Assembly: GCF_937912035.1 (NCBI RefSeq)
Contig: NZ_CALDPF010000036.1
Span: forward strand, 124,001-188,000
Direction of reading: 5' to 3'
Origin: an uncultured Bacteroides sp.
GTDB lineage: Bacteria; Bacteroidota; Bacteroidia; Bacteroidales; Bacteroidaceae
Length of the DNA stretch: 64,000 bases
A program made the translations under genes and the position numbers. Below, one piece after another: positions 1 to 9,460 of this stretch. Position 1 is the stretch's first letter, and each line of letters begins with the position of its first letter. A model generated the notes under the pieces. It saw nothing but the letters and a program-made list of their open reading frames with translations, was not told the DNA's origin and did not search any database.

Positions 1-156
1 GGTACAGACTCCCCTGAAGTAATAGAAAGCCGTATAGCAAAAGCAGAATTCGAACTAAGCTATGCCGACAAGTTCGATGTAGTGATAGTGAATGATGTAC
101 TGGAAAAAGCACAGGCAGAGGCACTCGAAACTATCAGTAATTTCCTGAAAAAATAA
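1..156 (+). CDS. gmk: Guanylate kinase, C-terminal fragment
   Basis: The window opens inside this gene; 51 C-terminal residues and the TAA stop are present. The visible part matches the end of guanylate kinase (GMP + ATP to GDP + ADP, cytosolic purine pathway), with the R-x-A-x-x-E-x-x-x-A helix and the F-D-x-V-I-V-N-D segment that closes the lid/core region in this family. The nucleotide-binding P-loop lies outside the window. It is followed after one base by a small membrane-protein gene and then nadD, so the three are probably cotranscribed; gmk next to nadD is a usual arrangement in Bacteroidales. Confidence 0.85.
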   Translation, partial: GTDSPEVIESRIAKAEFELSYADKFDVVIVNDVLEKAQAEALETISNFLKK

Positions 157-157
157 T

Positions 158-340
158 ATGGCAAAAAATCCACAAAAGATAATGCGACTGATGACGATTT
201 TAACAATCGTCATCGGTTTTGCAGCTTTGGCTGTAGGAATTGTAGCAATAGCTAAAGAAGAATATATAATAGCCACAGCAATGATACTTGTTGCGGCATG
301 GCAGGTGGTCAATTACAGATTATGGAAGAAAAAAAGTTGA
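158..340 (+). CDS. Small two-helix membrane protein between gmk and nadD
   Basis: A 60-residue protein starting one base after the gmk stop. It has a basic N-terminus (K3, K7, R10), a hydrophobic helix at about residues 9-32, a short acidic turn (KEE), a second helix at about 36-51, and a basic C-terminal tail (RLWKKKS). This fits a small inner-membrane protein with two helices and both ends in the cytoplasm. No catalytic motif is visible and I do not recognise a named family. Its end overlaps the probable nadD start by 19 bases, which suggests translational coupling. The position and coding character favour a real gene. Confidence 0.65.
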   Translation: MAKNPQKIMRLMTILTIVIGFAALAVGIVAIAKEEYIIATAMILVAAWQVVNYRLWKKKS

Positions 341-927
341 GAACAGGTATTTTCGGTGGTTCTTTCAACCCTATCCACATAGGTCATCTGGCTTTGGCAA
401 ACTATCTGTGTGAAAACGGATACATAGACGAAATATGGTTTCTGGTATCTCCACAAAATCCGTTCAAACAAAACCAGTCATTGCTTGACGACCGTTTACG
501 TTTGAAATTGGTACAAGCAGCAATAAAAGGATATCCACACTTTCATGCATCCGATTTTGAGTTCCATCTGCCTAAACCGTCGTACACTGCAAATACACTC
601 AACAAATTGTCCGAAGCATACCCTGACAGAAATTTCTATTTAATAATAGGTGCCGACAACTGGGAAGCATTCGACCGTTGGAAGTCACCGGAAGAAATAA
701 TTGCACGACATAATATTCTGGTATATCCACGATTGGGTTATGATATAAATCCTGATTCTTTACCGCCAAATGTAAAAGCTGTTGACAGTCCTATAATCGA
801 GGTAAGTTCAACCTTTATTCGTGAAAGCATATCGAGAGGAAAGGATGTTCGATATTTTTTACATCCTTCCGTATATGATATCATAGAAAAAGAGAAACTA
901 TACAAGCAATCAGCCTCAATCCAATAA
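322..927 (+). CDS. nadD: Nicotinate-nucleotide adenylyltransferase
   Basis: This enzyme joins nicotinate mononucleotide and ATP to give deamido-NAD in the cytosol (NAD synthesis). The N-terminal nucleotidyltransferase signature GGSFNPIHIGH is complete, and the C-terminal SSTFIR motif (ISSTxIR in the family) is present. The open frame extends upstream to 298, but the ATG at 322 (MEEKKLRTGIFGG) places the signature at the usual distance from the N-terminus and gives 201 residues, normal for the family. It overlaps the preceding small gene by 19 bases. The last codons and the stop lie in an inverted repeat shared with the convergent GH78 gene. Confidence 0.93.
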   Translation: MEEKKLRTGIFGGSFNPIHIGHLALANYLCENGYIDEIWFLVSPQNPFKQNQSLLDDRLRLKLVQAAIKGYPHFHASDFEFHLPKPSYTANTLNKLSEAYPDRNFYLIIGADNWEAFDRWKSPEEIIARHNILVYPRLGYDINPDSLPPNVKAVDSPIIEVSSTFIRESISRGKDVRYFLHPSVYDIIEKEKLYKQSASIQ

Positions 928-950
928 TAGAATCAATTGGATTGAGGCTG
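911..950. terminator. Hairpin across both convergent gene ends
   Basis: A perfect 15-base inverted repeat (911-925 and 936-950) with a 10-base loop covers the nadD stop (925-927) and the GH78 stop (933-935). It probably ends transcription from both sides. Neither side has a strong T run, so its efficiency as an intrinsic terminator is uncertain. Confidence 0.55.
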
Positions 951-3176
951 ACGGTTGGTAAGTTCTATATTGTATAAGCCGGCATCAAGTTTTATCTCGT
1001 CCGATTCACCACTAAAAATTCTTCCATTTATAACGATCCTTTCATATTCGTATGGCATGGAAAACAAGGCCTTTGTTCCGTAAGGAACCTCAAGTCGGAT
1101 TTTACATGACACATTATCCTTATGTAAAGAAAAGATTATTTCCCTATCATTACTTAAAGGAACAACTGTTTTGATAAAATTCAAAGATGCCGGATTAGGT
1201 TTTACCCTGAAAGTTTCAAATGCAGGTGTTACCGTTTCGATACCTGCAATATATTGACTCATAATAGTGAGTGGTCCTCCGCTCCACGCATGGTTATATG
1301 TTCCACCTCCAAAACCTTTAGATCCGATTCCCCAACCTTCCCATAAAGTAGTAAGCGGGCTATGTATCATCTCGGAATACCTGAATTTTATTCTATTTAT
1401 AGCATCCTGATGATAGTTCATCATACAAAGTGCCTGTAAGACATACTTCTCCATATAAGGACTGGCATGATAATACTTTTCAAAGAAAGGCCTTATAACG
1501 GGATAAAGCTCTTTTGGCAATGTACCGGATACTACGGCCAAAGCCTGTGATCTGTCGTCAGGTACTCCTTTATAATTTGGAGATATATAGTAGCTTCCAT
1601 TCCAATATTTTTCGTGGAACGCCTTTTTTAATGTCAAGGCTGCAGTTTCTGCCCACTCAGCCTCATTATAATCTCCAACAAGATTTGCCATCTTTGCATA
1701 TCCCTGCAATGCTATCAAGTACCATTGGTTGAAAAGTAGTTCCATATCTTTATTATCACCCCAGTCTCCCCATGTCCAACCACCTTTACGCGGAATCACC
1801 AGACCATCTGACTTTGTCTTCCAGACATGAATATATTTTTTCACTTTAGGAAAAACATATTGTATGGTTGCACTGTCGCCCGTACCCATATAATATGTCC
1901 AAAATCCATAATAACTCACACTTGCCAACATCTGCATAGGCAGTTCAGAATCGTAATTTCCAGCCGGAACAGGTGCAAATATAGTACTATCAGCACGCTG
2001 CCAGTCCATAAGTTCCATAATACCCTTTCTGGTAAGGAGATGCGCTTTCTCATCAAGTGCATAAAAAGCCTCACCCAGTTCATTGACTACATCACCCCAC
2101 CACTGGGCTCTTTCTCTGTCAGGACAGTCCATATACGTATCACGCATAGTGATATACAATGTACGTTGAGCCTTGTTCCACAACGTATTAAGAGCCTGGT
2201 CATCACATAAGAAACTTCCTGCAAATGATGTATCATAACCTGTTTCACGATATTTAAGTTCCTTGACTTCTACGTCAGACGGAATATTATAAATAACGTA
2301 GTGACCGTTCATCCAACCATAACATTCAAACTCTTGTTCACCTTTCTTTGTAATATACTCGGCATAAACATTTGGTTGAGATCCTCCCATATAATTATCT
2401 GTCTGTATATGTATTTTCTTTCCTTTTTCAGAAACTAATTTCATAAAAGGAGTTATCTGAGCATTATATGGAAGATAAGCATGATATATGGTATCATTTA
2501 TTTTCTTGACCATAGAATAGTCTTTCAACCCATAATCCTTCCAGAAAGGAATAGGCCTGTCAACCAATTTATTCCAACCAGCCTTTTCAAGAGAAATTAC
2601 ACGTGCTGATTTCCAATCACTATCGTCATAGTCAGGAGAATAAAAACCTATTTCTTCATTAGAATCATATCCGATATTAGACTCAGCAAGTCTGAAATTT
2701 GGCTTTTCACCTTCAGGTACATAGAATGCACTATTCTCGCACACTTTCCATTTTCTGTCTTCAGAGACTTGTTTCCCGTTCACATTCAGACTGAAAGTAA
2801 TACCAGGCGTTCCAGAATTTCTATGACTAAATCCGTTTTTACCAAAATACCACACCAAAACTGCTATAGTATTCTTTCCCTGTTTCATGGCAGGCAGAGA
2901 TTTTATAACGTCACAATATGAATCATAAGGATTAGGACCTCTTTTAAGACCTCCTTCCCTGACTTGCAGTTCTCCATTAACCCATAACCAATATTTGGTG
3001 TCGGCTGCAATAGACAATGACAAATCCTTTATTTCGTTGTCTACAGTTACAGTATTTCTAAAGCAAAACCATGTGCCAGGCTGAAAATCCTTATCAGATT
3101 TCATTGTAATGACCTGAGCTTTTGCATTACATAAAATGCATAAACAACAAACTGCAATAACTAAAAACTTTTTCAT
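933..3176 (-). CDS. Alpha-L-rhamnosidase-like glycoside hydrolase (GH78)
   Basis: A secreted enzyme of 747 residues with an N-terminal signal peptide (MKKFLVIAVCCLCILCNAKA). Beta-sandwich modules fill about residues 20-320. An (alpha/alpha)6 barrel follows, opening with the GH78 signature YMDCPDRERAQWWGD at about 345-360 and containing WTWGDWGDN. A C-terminal beta domain closes the protein. GH78 enzymes remove terminal alpha-L-rhamnose, usually from pectin or arabinogalactan side chains. It is the last gene of a minus-strand run; its ATG overlaps the upstream esterase stop by four bases (ATGA), so translation is probably coupled. Exact substrate cannot be read from sequence. Confidence 0.85.
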   Translation of the reverse strand: MKKFLVIAVCCLCILCNAKAQVITMKSDKDFQPGTWFCFRNTVTVDNEIKDLSLSIAADTKYWLWVNGELQVREGGLKRGPNPYDSYCDVIKSLPAMKQGKNTIAVLVWYFGKNGFSHRNSGTPGITFSLNVNGKQVSEDRKWKVCENSAFYVPEGEKPNFRLAESNIGYDSNEEIGFYSPDYDDSDWKSARVISLEKAGWNKLVDRPIPFWKDYGLKDYSMVKKINDTIYHAYLPYNAQITPFMKLVSEKGKKIHIQTDNYMGGSQPNVYAEYITKKGEQEFECYGWMNGHYVIYNIPSDVEVKELKYRETGYDTSFAGSFLCDDQALNTLWNKAQRTLYITMRDTYMDCPDRERAQWWGDVVNELGEAFYALDEKAHLLTRKGIMELMDWQRADSTIFAPVPAGNYDSELPMQMLASVSYYGFWTYYMGTGDSATIQYVFPKVKKYIHVWKTKSDGLVIPRKGGWTWGDWGDNKDMELLFNQWYLIALQGYAKMANLVGDYNEAEWAETAALTLKKAFHEKYWNGSYYISPNYKGVPDDRSQALAVVSGTLPKELYPVIRPFFEKYYHASPYMEKYVLQALCMMNYHQDAINRIKFRYSEMIHSPLTTLWEGWGIGSKGFGGGTYNHAWSGGPLTIMSQYIAGIETVTPAFETFRVKPNPASLNFIKTVVPLSNDREIIFSLHKDNVSCKIRLEVPYGTKALFSMPYEYERIVINGRIFSGESDEIKLDAGLYNIELTNRQPQSN

Positions 3177-4582
3177 TTTCTCTCTAGATTTTCAATTCTG
3201 AAAGGTAAAACCGGCATCATATCATTACTCCTCAAACTACCTATAACAGAATCATTAAAACAGTAATAAACTTTCATTGGAGACTTAAGTCCTCGCACAG
3301 GAATAATAAGTTGTTTATCCTTAATTTTACATTTTATATTTTCATGCGCTCCATTATCATCTACAACGCTTATTCCAATTATATTTTTTGAAACAGAAAT
3401 CAGTTTCTCAAAATTTCCACCAAAATTTATAATTATATTCCTTCCTTTCAAACAAGCATCCTTAACGAACGGACTTTCATAAGGTTTTGTAAACTTGCCA
3501 TATACTCTATCCAGCACCATGAATGCAAGACGTTCACCAATATCCTTTTTGTTCCTTGGATGAATATCTTTTACATCATCCACAAGGTCTGAGATATTTA
3601 TCATACCTGAATTTTCCACTTTATCAAGCATCAGCTGCTGCTGTTCTCTTAATAAAGCCGGAGTATTGTTTTTTGATTTATACGTATGAGGAGCAATCTG
3701 AACATAATAGAATGGGAAATCCTGACTAAACCTCTTTCTCCATTCGTCAACCAACTTAGTCATAAGAAGAGAATAAGAAGTTGCATTCTCATGATTAGAC
3801 TCTCCCTGATACCATATACATCCAGCCAACCGGTATGGAATAATCGGATTTATCATTTGATTAAAAAGAACTCCAGGCTTAATCGGCCACCATGGGTACT
3901 CTTTGTATTTGTTTCTTGATAATACCGTATCATTCATTACTACTTCCTCAGGCGTCCAGACTTCTGCAGGTGTACCACCCCATGCAGCAACAATGATTCC
4001 TACAGGTACATTTAATTCTTGAGTCAAACATCTGGCAAAGAAATATGCTGTAGCACTTGTTTTTCTCATAGATTCTGGAGACGATACTTCCCAACGGGTA
4101 GATACATTTACCTGTGGAGAAGAAGCTCCCTGCTTAGGTATATGCAGAATTCTGATGTTATTACAATCTGCATTTCTTACAGACTCCTCACCATTGTAAA
4201 TACCACTATTGACAGACCACTCCATATTTGACTGTCCGCTGCACAACCAGACCTCACCAAGCATAACATTGTTAATATGCTTTACTTCATTTCTACCAAG
4301 GATTTGAATCTCGTATGGTCCACCAGCCTGAGAAGTCGGTAAAAAAAGCTCCCACTGTCCCTGATTATTTACAGTTGTCCTAATGGTATCACTCTTGTTC
4401 CATGATCCTACCACACACATTTTCTCCGATGGATTTCCCCAACCCCATATTTTAACATTAGAGTTTCTCTGTAATACCATACCATCTGTAAAGATGGCAG
4501 GCAAAACAATTTGTGCACTTGAGCTACAAACAGCAACTACAGATGTAACCAATGTCAAGATGCTTTTACGTATACTACACAT
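3173..4582 (-). CDS. Sialate O-acetylesterase-family carbohydrate esterase
   Basis: A 469-residue SGNH-type esterase with a signal peptide cut near SSSA-Q. The nucleophile block is WLCSGQSNMEW (Ser118), followed by AAWGGTPAEVW, GCIWYQGESN, PFYYVQIAP and a late D-x-H (DIHPRNK), all typical of the SASA/DUF303 family. Members remove acetyl groups from sialic acid or from plant glycans. Nothing else here points to sialic acid, so removing O-acetyl groups from plant or gum oligosaccharides is the better guess. One base separates it from the upstream GH2 gene and it overlaps the downstream GH78 gene. Confidence 0.85.
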   Translation of the reverse strand: MCSIRKSILTLVTSVVAVCSSSAQIVLPAIFTDGMVLQRNSNVKIWGWGNPSEKMCVVGSWNKSDTIRTTVNNQGQWELFLPTSQAGGPYEIQILGRNEVKHINNVMLGEVWLCSGQSNMEWSVNSGIYNGEESVRNADCNNIRILHIPKQGASSPQVNVSTRWEVSSPESMRKTSATAYFFARCLTQELNVPVGIIVAAWGGTPAEVWTPEEVVMNDTVLSRNKYKEYPWWPIKPGVLFNQMINPIIPYRLAGCIWYQGESNHENATSYSLLMTKLVDEWRKRFSQDFPFYYVQIAPHTYKSKNNTPALLREQQQLMLDKVENSGMINISDLVDDVKDIHPRNKKDIGERLAFMVLDRVYGKFTKPYESPFVKDACLKGRNIIINFGGNFEKLISVSKNIIGISVVDDNGAHENIKCKIKDKQLIIPVRGLKSPMKVYYCFNDSVIGSLRSNDMMPVLPFRIENLERK

Positions 4583-4583
4583 A

Positions 4584-7376
4584 TCACTTTATCATTTTCT
4601 GTATTTTGTCTATTGATGTTTCAGCTGTTGGATTAAAACTATCCCCGGACATATATTTTTTCAAACTATAAAGCAACTGACGCGCTTCAAGACGTTTATC
4701 CATATCACTCCAGAAATCTATACCAGAAACCAAAAGTTTACCATTCCCTACTTTCACTTCGAATACCAGTGATAAAGGACGGTTAGTAAACCAATCATCA
4801 ATAACTCTAACTATAGGAGTCGCCTTTTCTGCTATCTTAGAATATTCTACTGCATTTGAATGACTCATTGCATCCCACCACTGATAGTCACTGTAAAAAT
4901 CTGTAGGGAATTCACTAAGAGCAGGATGATCAGGATTACAAAGGATACCTAAAGTATGTGGTCCCTGTCCTGAAGTCCAGGCTGTATTCCAGAAAATACT
5001 TGAGAAACCTATCTTAATCTTTCCACCCATATCATCAGCCAAAGAACCTTTCTTTAATGAAAGTAAAACCTTTCCACCGCCATTGAGCTTTTTTACGACC
5101 TCATCTGTAACTTTATCACAGACAAGAATTTCATTTTCGGTCGATAAAGTTGGAGTTTCCGAAGGATAACACCACAAATTCCATGAATTCGAATAATCAC
5201 CTGTCTTTACTTCGAATGTCAGCTGAGTGGGTTTATCTATATTCTTCAAACTAGTCTGAACTTTTCCCAATTTAAAGCAGTTTCCAACAGGGATTTCGTT
5301 ATGTTTCAATTCTCCGCTACTTATAAGTTCTCCGTCTCTAGATTTTAACGTCCATGAAGTAGTTTTAACTGGTAATTTTTCAGCTCCAAAATGAGAGATT
5401 TCCAAATCAACAATAACATCCTCATTGTTAGCATAAATCAATTTAGGGAATCTGGCCAAAGGAACTGTACTATTACAGAATCGGCTGTACTCTTCAGGAG
5501 AAATATATCCTTTTTCTTCCCAAAATGCATCCAATACACCAACCAATGCTGTTCCCTGACCAGGAAAATCATAAAGACCCAATAACTGGAAACCGGCAAA
5601 GTTCTTAGTTCTCAAAGCAGCTTCAATATCAGCCTTATAACATAAAGCCTGTAATTTACCAGATGCAATAAGGAAGCTATCAGCCAAATGCGCCATACCA
5701 TTTTCCTGTAGTGTTTCCTTGAATATCTCGAAATTGCGTGGTTTCATCACTCCATCATACTTCTTCATTTCCTTAAAGTTAGGATATACGCACCATTGTC
5801 CAATTTCATGGCTAACCATAGGTTGACTAAAACTGTTTACATAATCAGACCAGTCATAATCCGTACGTGGAGGTTCTGCATTAATTATACTTTTCATCTC
5901 CTGTCCCCATGCCTGTATTCTAGGATTGGTATCATTAAGGAAATCACTGACAGGGAGATTCGGCCATCCCGCACTCGAACAATACAATCTTCTATTGTCT
6001 GCCTCCTTCCACATTGTAACAAAATTGGTAAGATATTCATTGCTTCCCTCACCTGCCGGCTCATTGCCATACATAAGCATTACGAACGAAGGATGATTAC
6101 CATATTCAGCTACAATATCTTTACTTTCCTGAATAATAAATTTATCCAATGGACGTCCATCCCCAATTGTTGTCGACTGATTTGCCCATGAGGAGCATTC
6201 TATCTCAAGATACATACCCACTTCATCAGCAGCTGTAAATGCAGCTTCAGGAGGACACCATGAATGGAAACGTATGTGGTTAAGTCCGTGGTTCTTACAT
6301 GTTGTAAATATTTTTCTCCATGGTTCTACATCAGTTGGAGGATAACCGGTTTTAGGAAAAGCTGCACAATCCAAAGTACCTCTTAAAAAGACCTGTCTAC
6401 CGTTTATCGTTAATTTTCCATCAACAGATTTAAAGTCACGGAAACCGAATTTCTCAGTCATTGTATGATTCTCATTTGTAAGTTTATCATTTAAGCACAA
6501 AGTCAAATCATAAAGGTTCGGTGAAAATTCATCCCATAATTTTATATCATCATTAATTTCCAATTCAGCTTCTATATTATTGAAACCAGGAGCAAGACGA
6601 ACTGATTTCTTAGATATATTTCCCCCCATTTTAAGTTGTAACTCTGCGTCAGCCTCATTATCTCCTCTGTTCATCAAGACGGTCTTCACCAATACTGACT
6701 TATTCTGAATATTGGGATAAATTTCTGCATGGGCAATATTCAAGGCAGGTTTCATCTCTATAAACATGTCACCGATTACTCCGTTCCAATTACCTTGAGT
6801 ATGGTCAGATATACTATGCGAATTTTCTCCCGGATCTATATCTTTAATTCTGTTGTCAATACGCAAGGTCAGAGTATGCTTACCTGGTGTAAGAACATCA
6901 GTCAAGTCATACTTATGAGGTGCTCCCAAAGCATTCCTCATACCTACCTCTTTGTCATCAATCCACAGACGTGTTTCCCAATGACATCTTTCCAAAAATA
7001 ATGACAAGTCTTTATCTTTCCAATCAGCCGGTACTTCTATCGTCTTTCTGTACCATGCCACTCCTTTATAATATTTTACAGGCTGAAGCCAGAAAGGGAC
7101 CTTTACATTACCCTCTTTCCTATATTTGGCATACTTGTCACTTTTGAAATACGTAGAATCAAATATTCCACCGGTCCAATCAGTATTAACGGTAACTTCG
7201 TTTCCCAAACCATTGGAAGTCATTGACCCAGGAAGAGATATTTCTCCGTTCCATTTGGTACTATCTGTTGTAAACAGCCAATCACCGGCCAAATTAATTT
7301 TATCATCCGAAATGCCTCCATGCTCTGTGCAAGAAAGAGTGGCCAAGCTTAATAATAAAAATATATTCTTTTTCAT
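4584..7376 (-). CDS. Glycoside hydrolase family 2 lipoprotein (copy 1)
   Basis: A 930-residue lipoprotein (lipobox LATLSC, Cys16), so it is anchored in the envelope. A sugar-binding jelly roll lies at about 30-210, an Ig-like domain at 210-320 and a TIM barrel from about 320. The barrel has acid/base Glu439 (YGNEP) and nucleophile Glu524 (SHEIGQW), as in GH2. A long C-terminal extension follows. GH2 covers beta-galactosidases, beta-glucuronidases and others, and the sequence does not decide which. It is clearly paralogous to the GH2 at 19400-22186: both have FLRGTL, a HIRFHSWCPPEAAF-like strand and the GFQLL-LxDFPGQGTALVG segment. It sits 39 bases after the GH154-like gene. Confidence 0.88.
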   Translation of the reverse strand: MKKNIFLLLSLATLSCTEHGGISDDKINLAGDWLFTTDSTKWNGEISLPGSMTSNGLGNEVTVNTDWTGGIFDSTYFKSDKYAKYRKEGNVKVPFWLQPVKYYKGVAWYRKTIEVPADWKDKDLSLFLERCHWETRLWIDDKEVGMRNALGAPHKYDLTDVLTPGKHTLTLRIDNRIKDIDPGENSHSISDHTQGNWNGVIGDMFIEMKPALNIAHAEIYPNIQNKSVLVKTVLMNRGDNEADAELQLKMGGNISKKSVRLAPGFNNIEAELEINDDIKLWDEFSPNLYDLTLCLNDKLTNENHTMTEKFGFRDFKSVDGKLTINGRQVFLRGTLDCAAFPKTGYPPTDVEPWRKIFTTCKNHGLNHIRFHSWCPPEAAFTAADEVGMYLEIECSSWANQSTTIGDGRPLDKFIIQESKDIVAEYGNHPSFVMLMYGNEPAGEGSNEYLTNFVTMWKEADNRRLYCSSAGWPNLPVSDFLNDTNPRIQAWGQEMKSIINAEPPRTDYDWSDYVNSFSQPMVSHEIGQWCVYPNFKEMKKYDGVMKPRNFEIFKETLQENGMAHLADSFLIASGKLQALCYKADIEAALRTKNFAGFQLLGLYDFPGQGTALVGVLDAFWEEKGYISPEEYSRFCNSTVPLARFPKLIYANNEDVIVDLEISHFGAEKLPVKTTSWTLKSRDGELISSGELKHNEIPVGNCFKLGKVQTSLKNIDKPTQLTFEVKTGDYSNSWNLWCYPSETPTLSTENEILVCDKVTDEVVKKLNGGGKVLLSLKKGSLADDMGGKIKIGFSSIFWNTAWTSGQGPHTLGILCNPDHPALSEFPTDFYSDYQWWDAMSHSNAVEYSKIAEKATPIVRVIDDWFTNRPLSLVFEVKVGNGKLLVSGIDFWSDMDKRLEARQLLYSLKKYMSGDSFNPTAETSIDKIQKMIK

Positions 7377-7415
7377 CTTTACAAAACGACTATTTAATAA
7401 TAAAAATCACACTAT

Positions 7416-9431
7416 TTACTCAAACACTATTGTCTTCTTTGAATTATCAGACATAATAACAGTAACCTCACGTTTGTTTTCTGAGACTTTAATACTTTTT
7501 ACCTGTGAAAGTTCATTATCGGTGAATGTTTCTGTTCCGTTCTTCCACAACTGTAGAGTTACAAAAATACAACTGCCATCAATATCAGATTCAGCATAAA
7601 TAAGCCCGCAACGTTCAGATACCGGATGAAGACCTGAAGGATATAAAACATCCATTTTATCCCATCCATATAAATTCACCATTGCCAGACTATGAGAGCC
7701 ATTTGATAGAATCTGTATATCTTTACCTTTTATTTTTCTTGTATTCTGAACGAATTTATTTGTGGTTTCTGGTAAAGAATAATGTCCCAAACGTAGTTTA
7801 GTGGGAAAAGGAACGGTAACTTTGTCTACTCTTAACACACCGTTATGAAGTGGAATATCAGCAAGCTGATAAGTAACAGAATCATTGGTTTCAAGAACTG
7901 CATTTCTTCTATAAATTCCATCCTTAAAATCCATGAAAGTATATAGTCTTAAAACTTCCCATTTGTCTTCTCCATTAATAATACCATAATTCATGGATAT
8001 CTCACCATTATCTCCATCTGCCATCCATGGGAATTCAGTGTGGTATGCCAACTTATTATAATTCTCAGAGCTTCTAAATTTTTGCCAGTCATCAGCAACC
8101 TTCTCATGACACCATGAGCGCATTTCACTACCGCCACAATCCGGATAATCTGTTATCATCAGATTTGTTCCAGGCTGAAATTTATTGTAAACATTACCTT
8201 TCTTAAAATCTTTTTCCCATGGTCCGTTATTCTCTGTAGATTTCCAAAATTCCGAATCCTTAGAAAACAAAAGTCCAAGAAATGCTTTTCCACACCAGTA
8301 GACACTTCCCCTGCAACTATATATCTGAACAGCAGGAGCAAATGTTTTATAAAATCCCATACATGGAATTCTGTCATTAAGAAAATCTTCAGATGTTAGA
8401 AACTGAAGAAGAGTTGAAGACGCAATACGTCTTATCCATCCCCAATTGATATCTTTATTAGGATTTAAAACAAGAAGCGGTAACGGTGCTATTGCAGCAA
8501 ACCTATAACAAATGCTTCTTCCCCACATATTCATCTTACCTTCCTTACTAAACATATATGGATAGTTATCTACCAAATCATATTGATTAGTCAAATACTT
8601 ATCAGCATACTTCGGATACAATTTCTTTCCGAAAAGTTCAGCCCAAAGAGGTCCGTATGTCTGAAAAGCCCACATACTATAATAATCGTATGCAGGTGAA
8701 TCATTATACCAACCCTGACCGCGATATTTCTCCAAAGTCTTTTCTATATTCTCAATCAAATATTTTTCATTTACAGTATATCCCTGTTCCTTGAAGAAGC
8801 TCAATATAAAGATATTAAAGAAACGCCAATTGGAATCAATTGTCTTTCCATGCGCATATCCCAGCATGGTTTCCGCCAGCGCATCCTTGTTTTCCTGTGA
8901 AAGAGGATGCCATATAATTTCAGGAATGACGGCCAAAGAAATTGCCAATCCACCTAATTCAACAAGCGTCTGACTGGCTCCTTTTACATAAGGCTTAATA
9001 TAAGTATCACTTGCCGGATCTGTAAGTCTTATTATCTGATGACGATAATAATCAGCAACACCTATTCCGTTTATTTTCAAGTCCGGATTTTCCTTTAATA
9101 AAGGAGCAGCCACAAAAAGAGTCCTGCATAATCCCTCCAGCTTCTCTGTTGCAACAGCCGATTCATTACGTGGATATGTTTTATCCAACTGCTTTGGAAA
9201 TTTCATCGGATCGTCCAGATTATGAATGTAACTGAAAGCCCCCTCCAACAAATAATGTGCAGCATCCATCCAATGTTTTCTGGTCATTCCGGTATATGGA
9301 CTCAGTTCAAAATCCGGCTGATTTATTTCAAATACACTATTTTTAGAATCTACAGGAAATGCACTTTGTATATTCACAAACATACATATTCCCAAAACAA
9401 CAATGGCCTTTATTTTATTACTTATAAACAT
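7416..9431 (-). CDS. DUF2264 protein, GH154-like putative beta-glucuronidase
   Basis: A 671-residue exported protein (signal peptide to about residue 26). It has the DUF2264 pattern: TGMTRKHWMDAA near the N-terminus, then WRFFNIF, GWYNDSPAYDYYSMWAF and GRSICYRFA across an alpha-helical domain to about residue 400, and a beta-rich C-terminal half. CAZy family GH154, which has beta-glucuronidase activity, is built on DUF2264 domains; this link is prior knowledge and I infer the same role. The catalytic residues are not established by eye. Removing GlcA would fit the neighbouring rhamnosidase and galactosidases, since Rha-GlcA-Gal caps occur on arabinogalactans and gums. Confidence 0.75.
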   Translation of the reverse strand: MFISNKIKAIVVLGICMFVNIQSAFPVDSKNSVFEINQPDFELSPYTGMTRKHWMDAAHYLLEGAFSYIHNLDDPMKFPKQLDKTYPRNESAVATEKLEGLCRTLFVAAPLLKENPDLKINGIGVADYYRHQIIRLTDPASDTYIKPYVKGASQTLVELGGLAISLAVIPEIIWHPLSQENKDALAETMLGYAHGKTIDSNWRFFNIFILSFFKEQGYTVNEKYLIENIEKTLEKYRGQGWYNDSPAYDYYSMWAFQTYGPLWAELFGKKLYPKYADKYLTNQYDLVDNYPYMFSKEGKMNMWGRSICYRFAAIAPLPLLVLNPNKDINWGWIRRIASSTLLQFLTSEDFLNDRIPCMGFYKTFAPAVQIYSCRGSVYWCGKAFLGLLFSKDSEFWKSTENNGPWEKDFKKGNVYNKFQPGTNLMITDYPDCGGSEMRSWCHEKVADDWQKFRSSENYNKLAYHTEFPWMADGDNGEISMNYGIINGEDKWEVLRLYTFMDFKDGIYRRNAVLETNDSVTYQLADIPLHNGVLRVDKVTVPFPTKLRLGHYSLPETTNKFVQNTRKIKGKDIQILSNGSHSLAMVNLYGWDKMDVLYPSGLHPVSERCGLIYAESDIDGSCIFVTLQLWKNGTETFTDNELSQVKSIKVSENKREVTVIMSDNSKKTIVFE

Positions 9432-9460
9432 AGTATTATTTATATATACTTATTAAAAAA

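Noticed and set aside
3173..4582. Sialic acid utilisation as the role of the acetylesterase
   Set aside because: No sialidase, sialic acid lyase or transporter is nearby; the neighbours point to plant or gum side chains.
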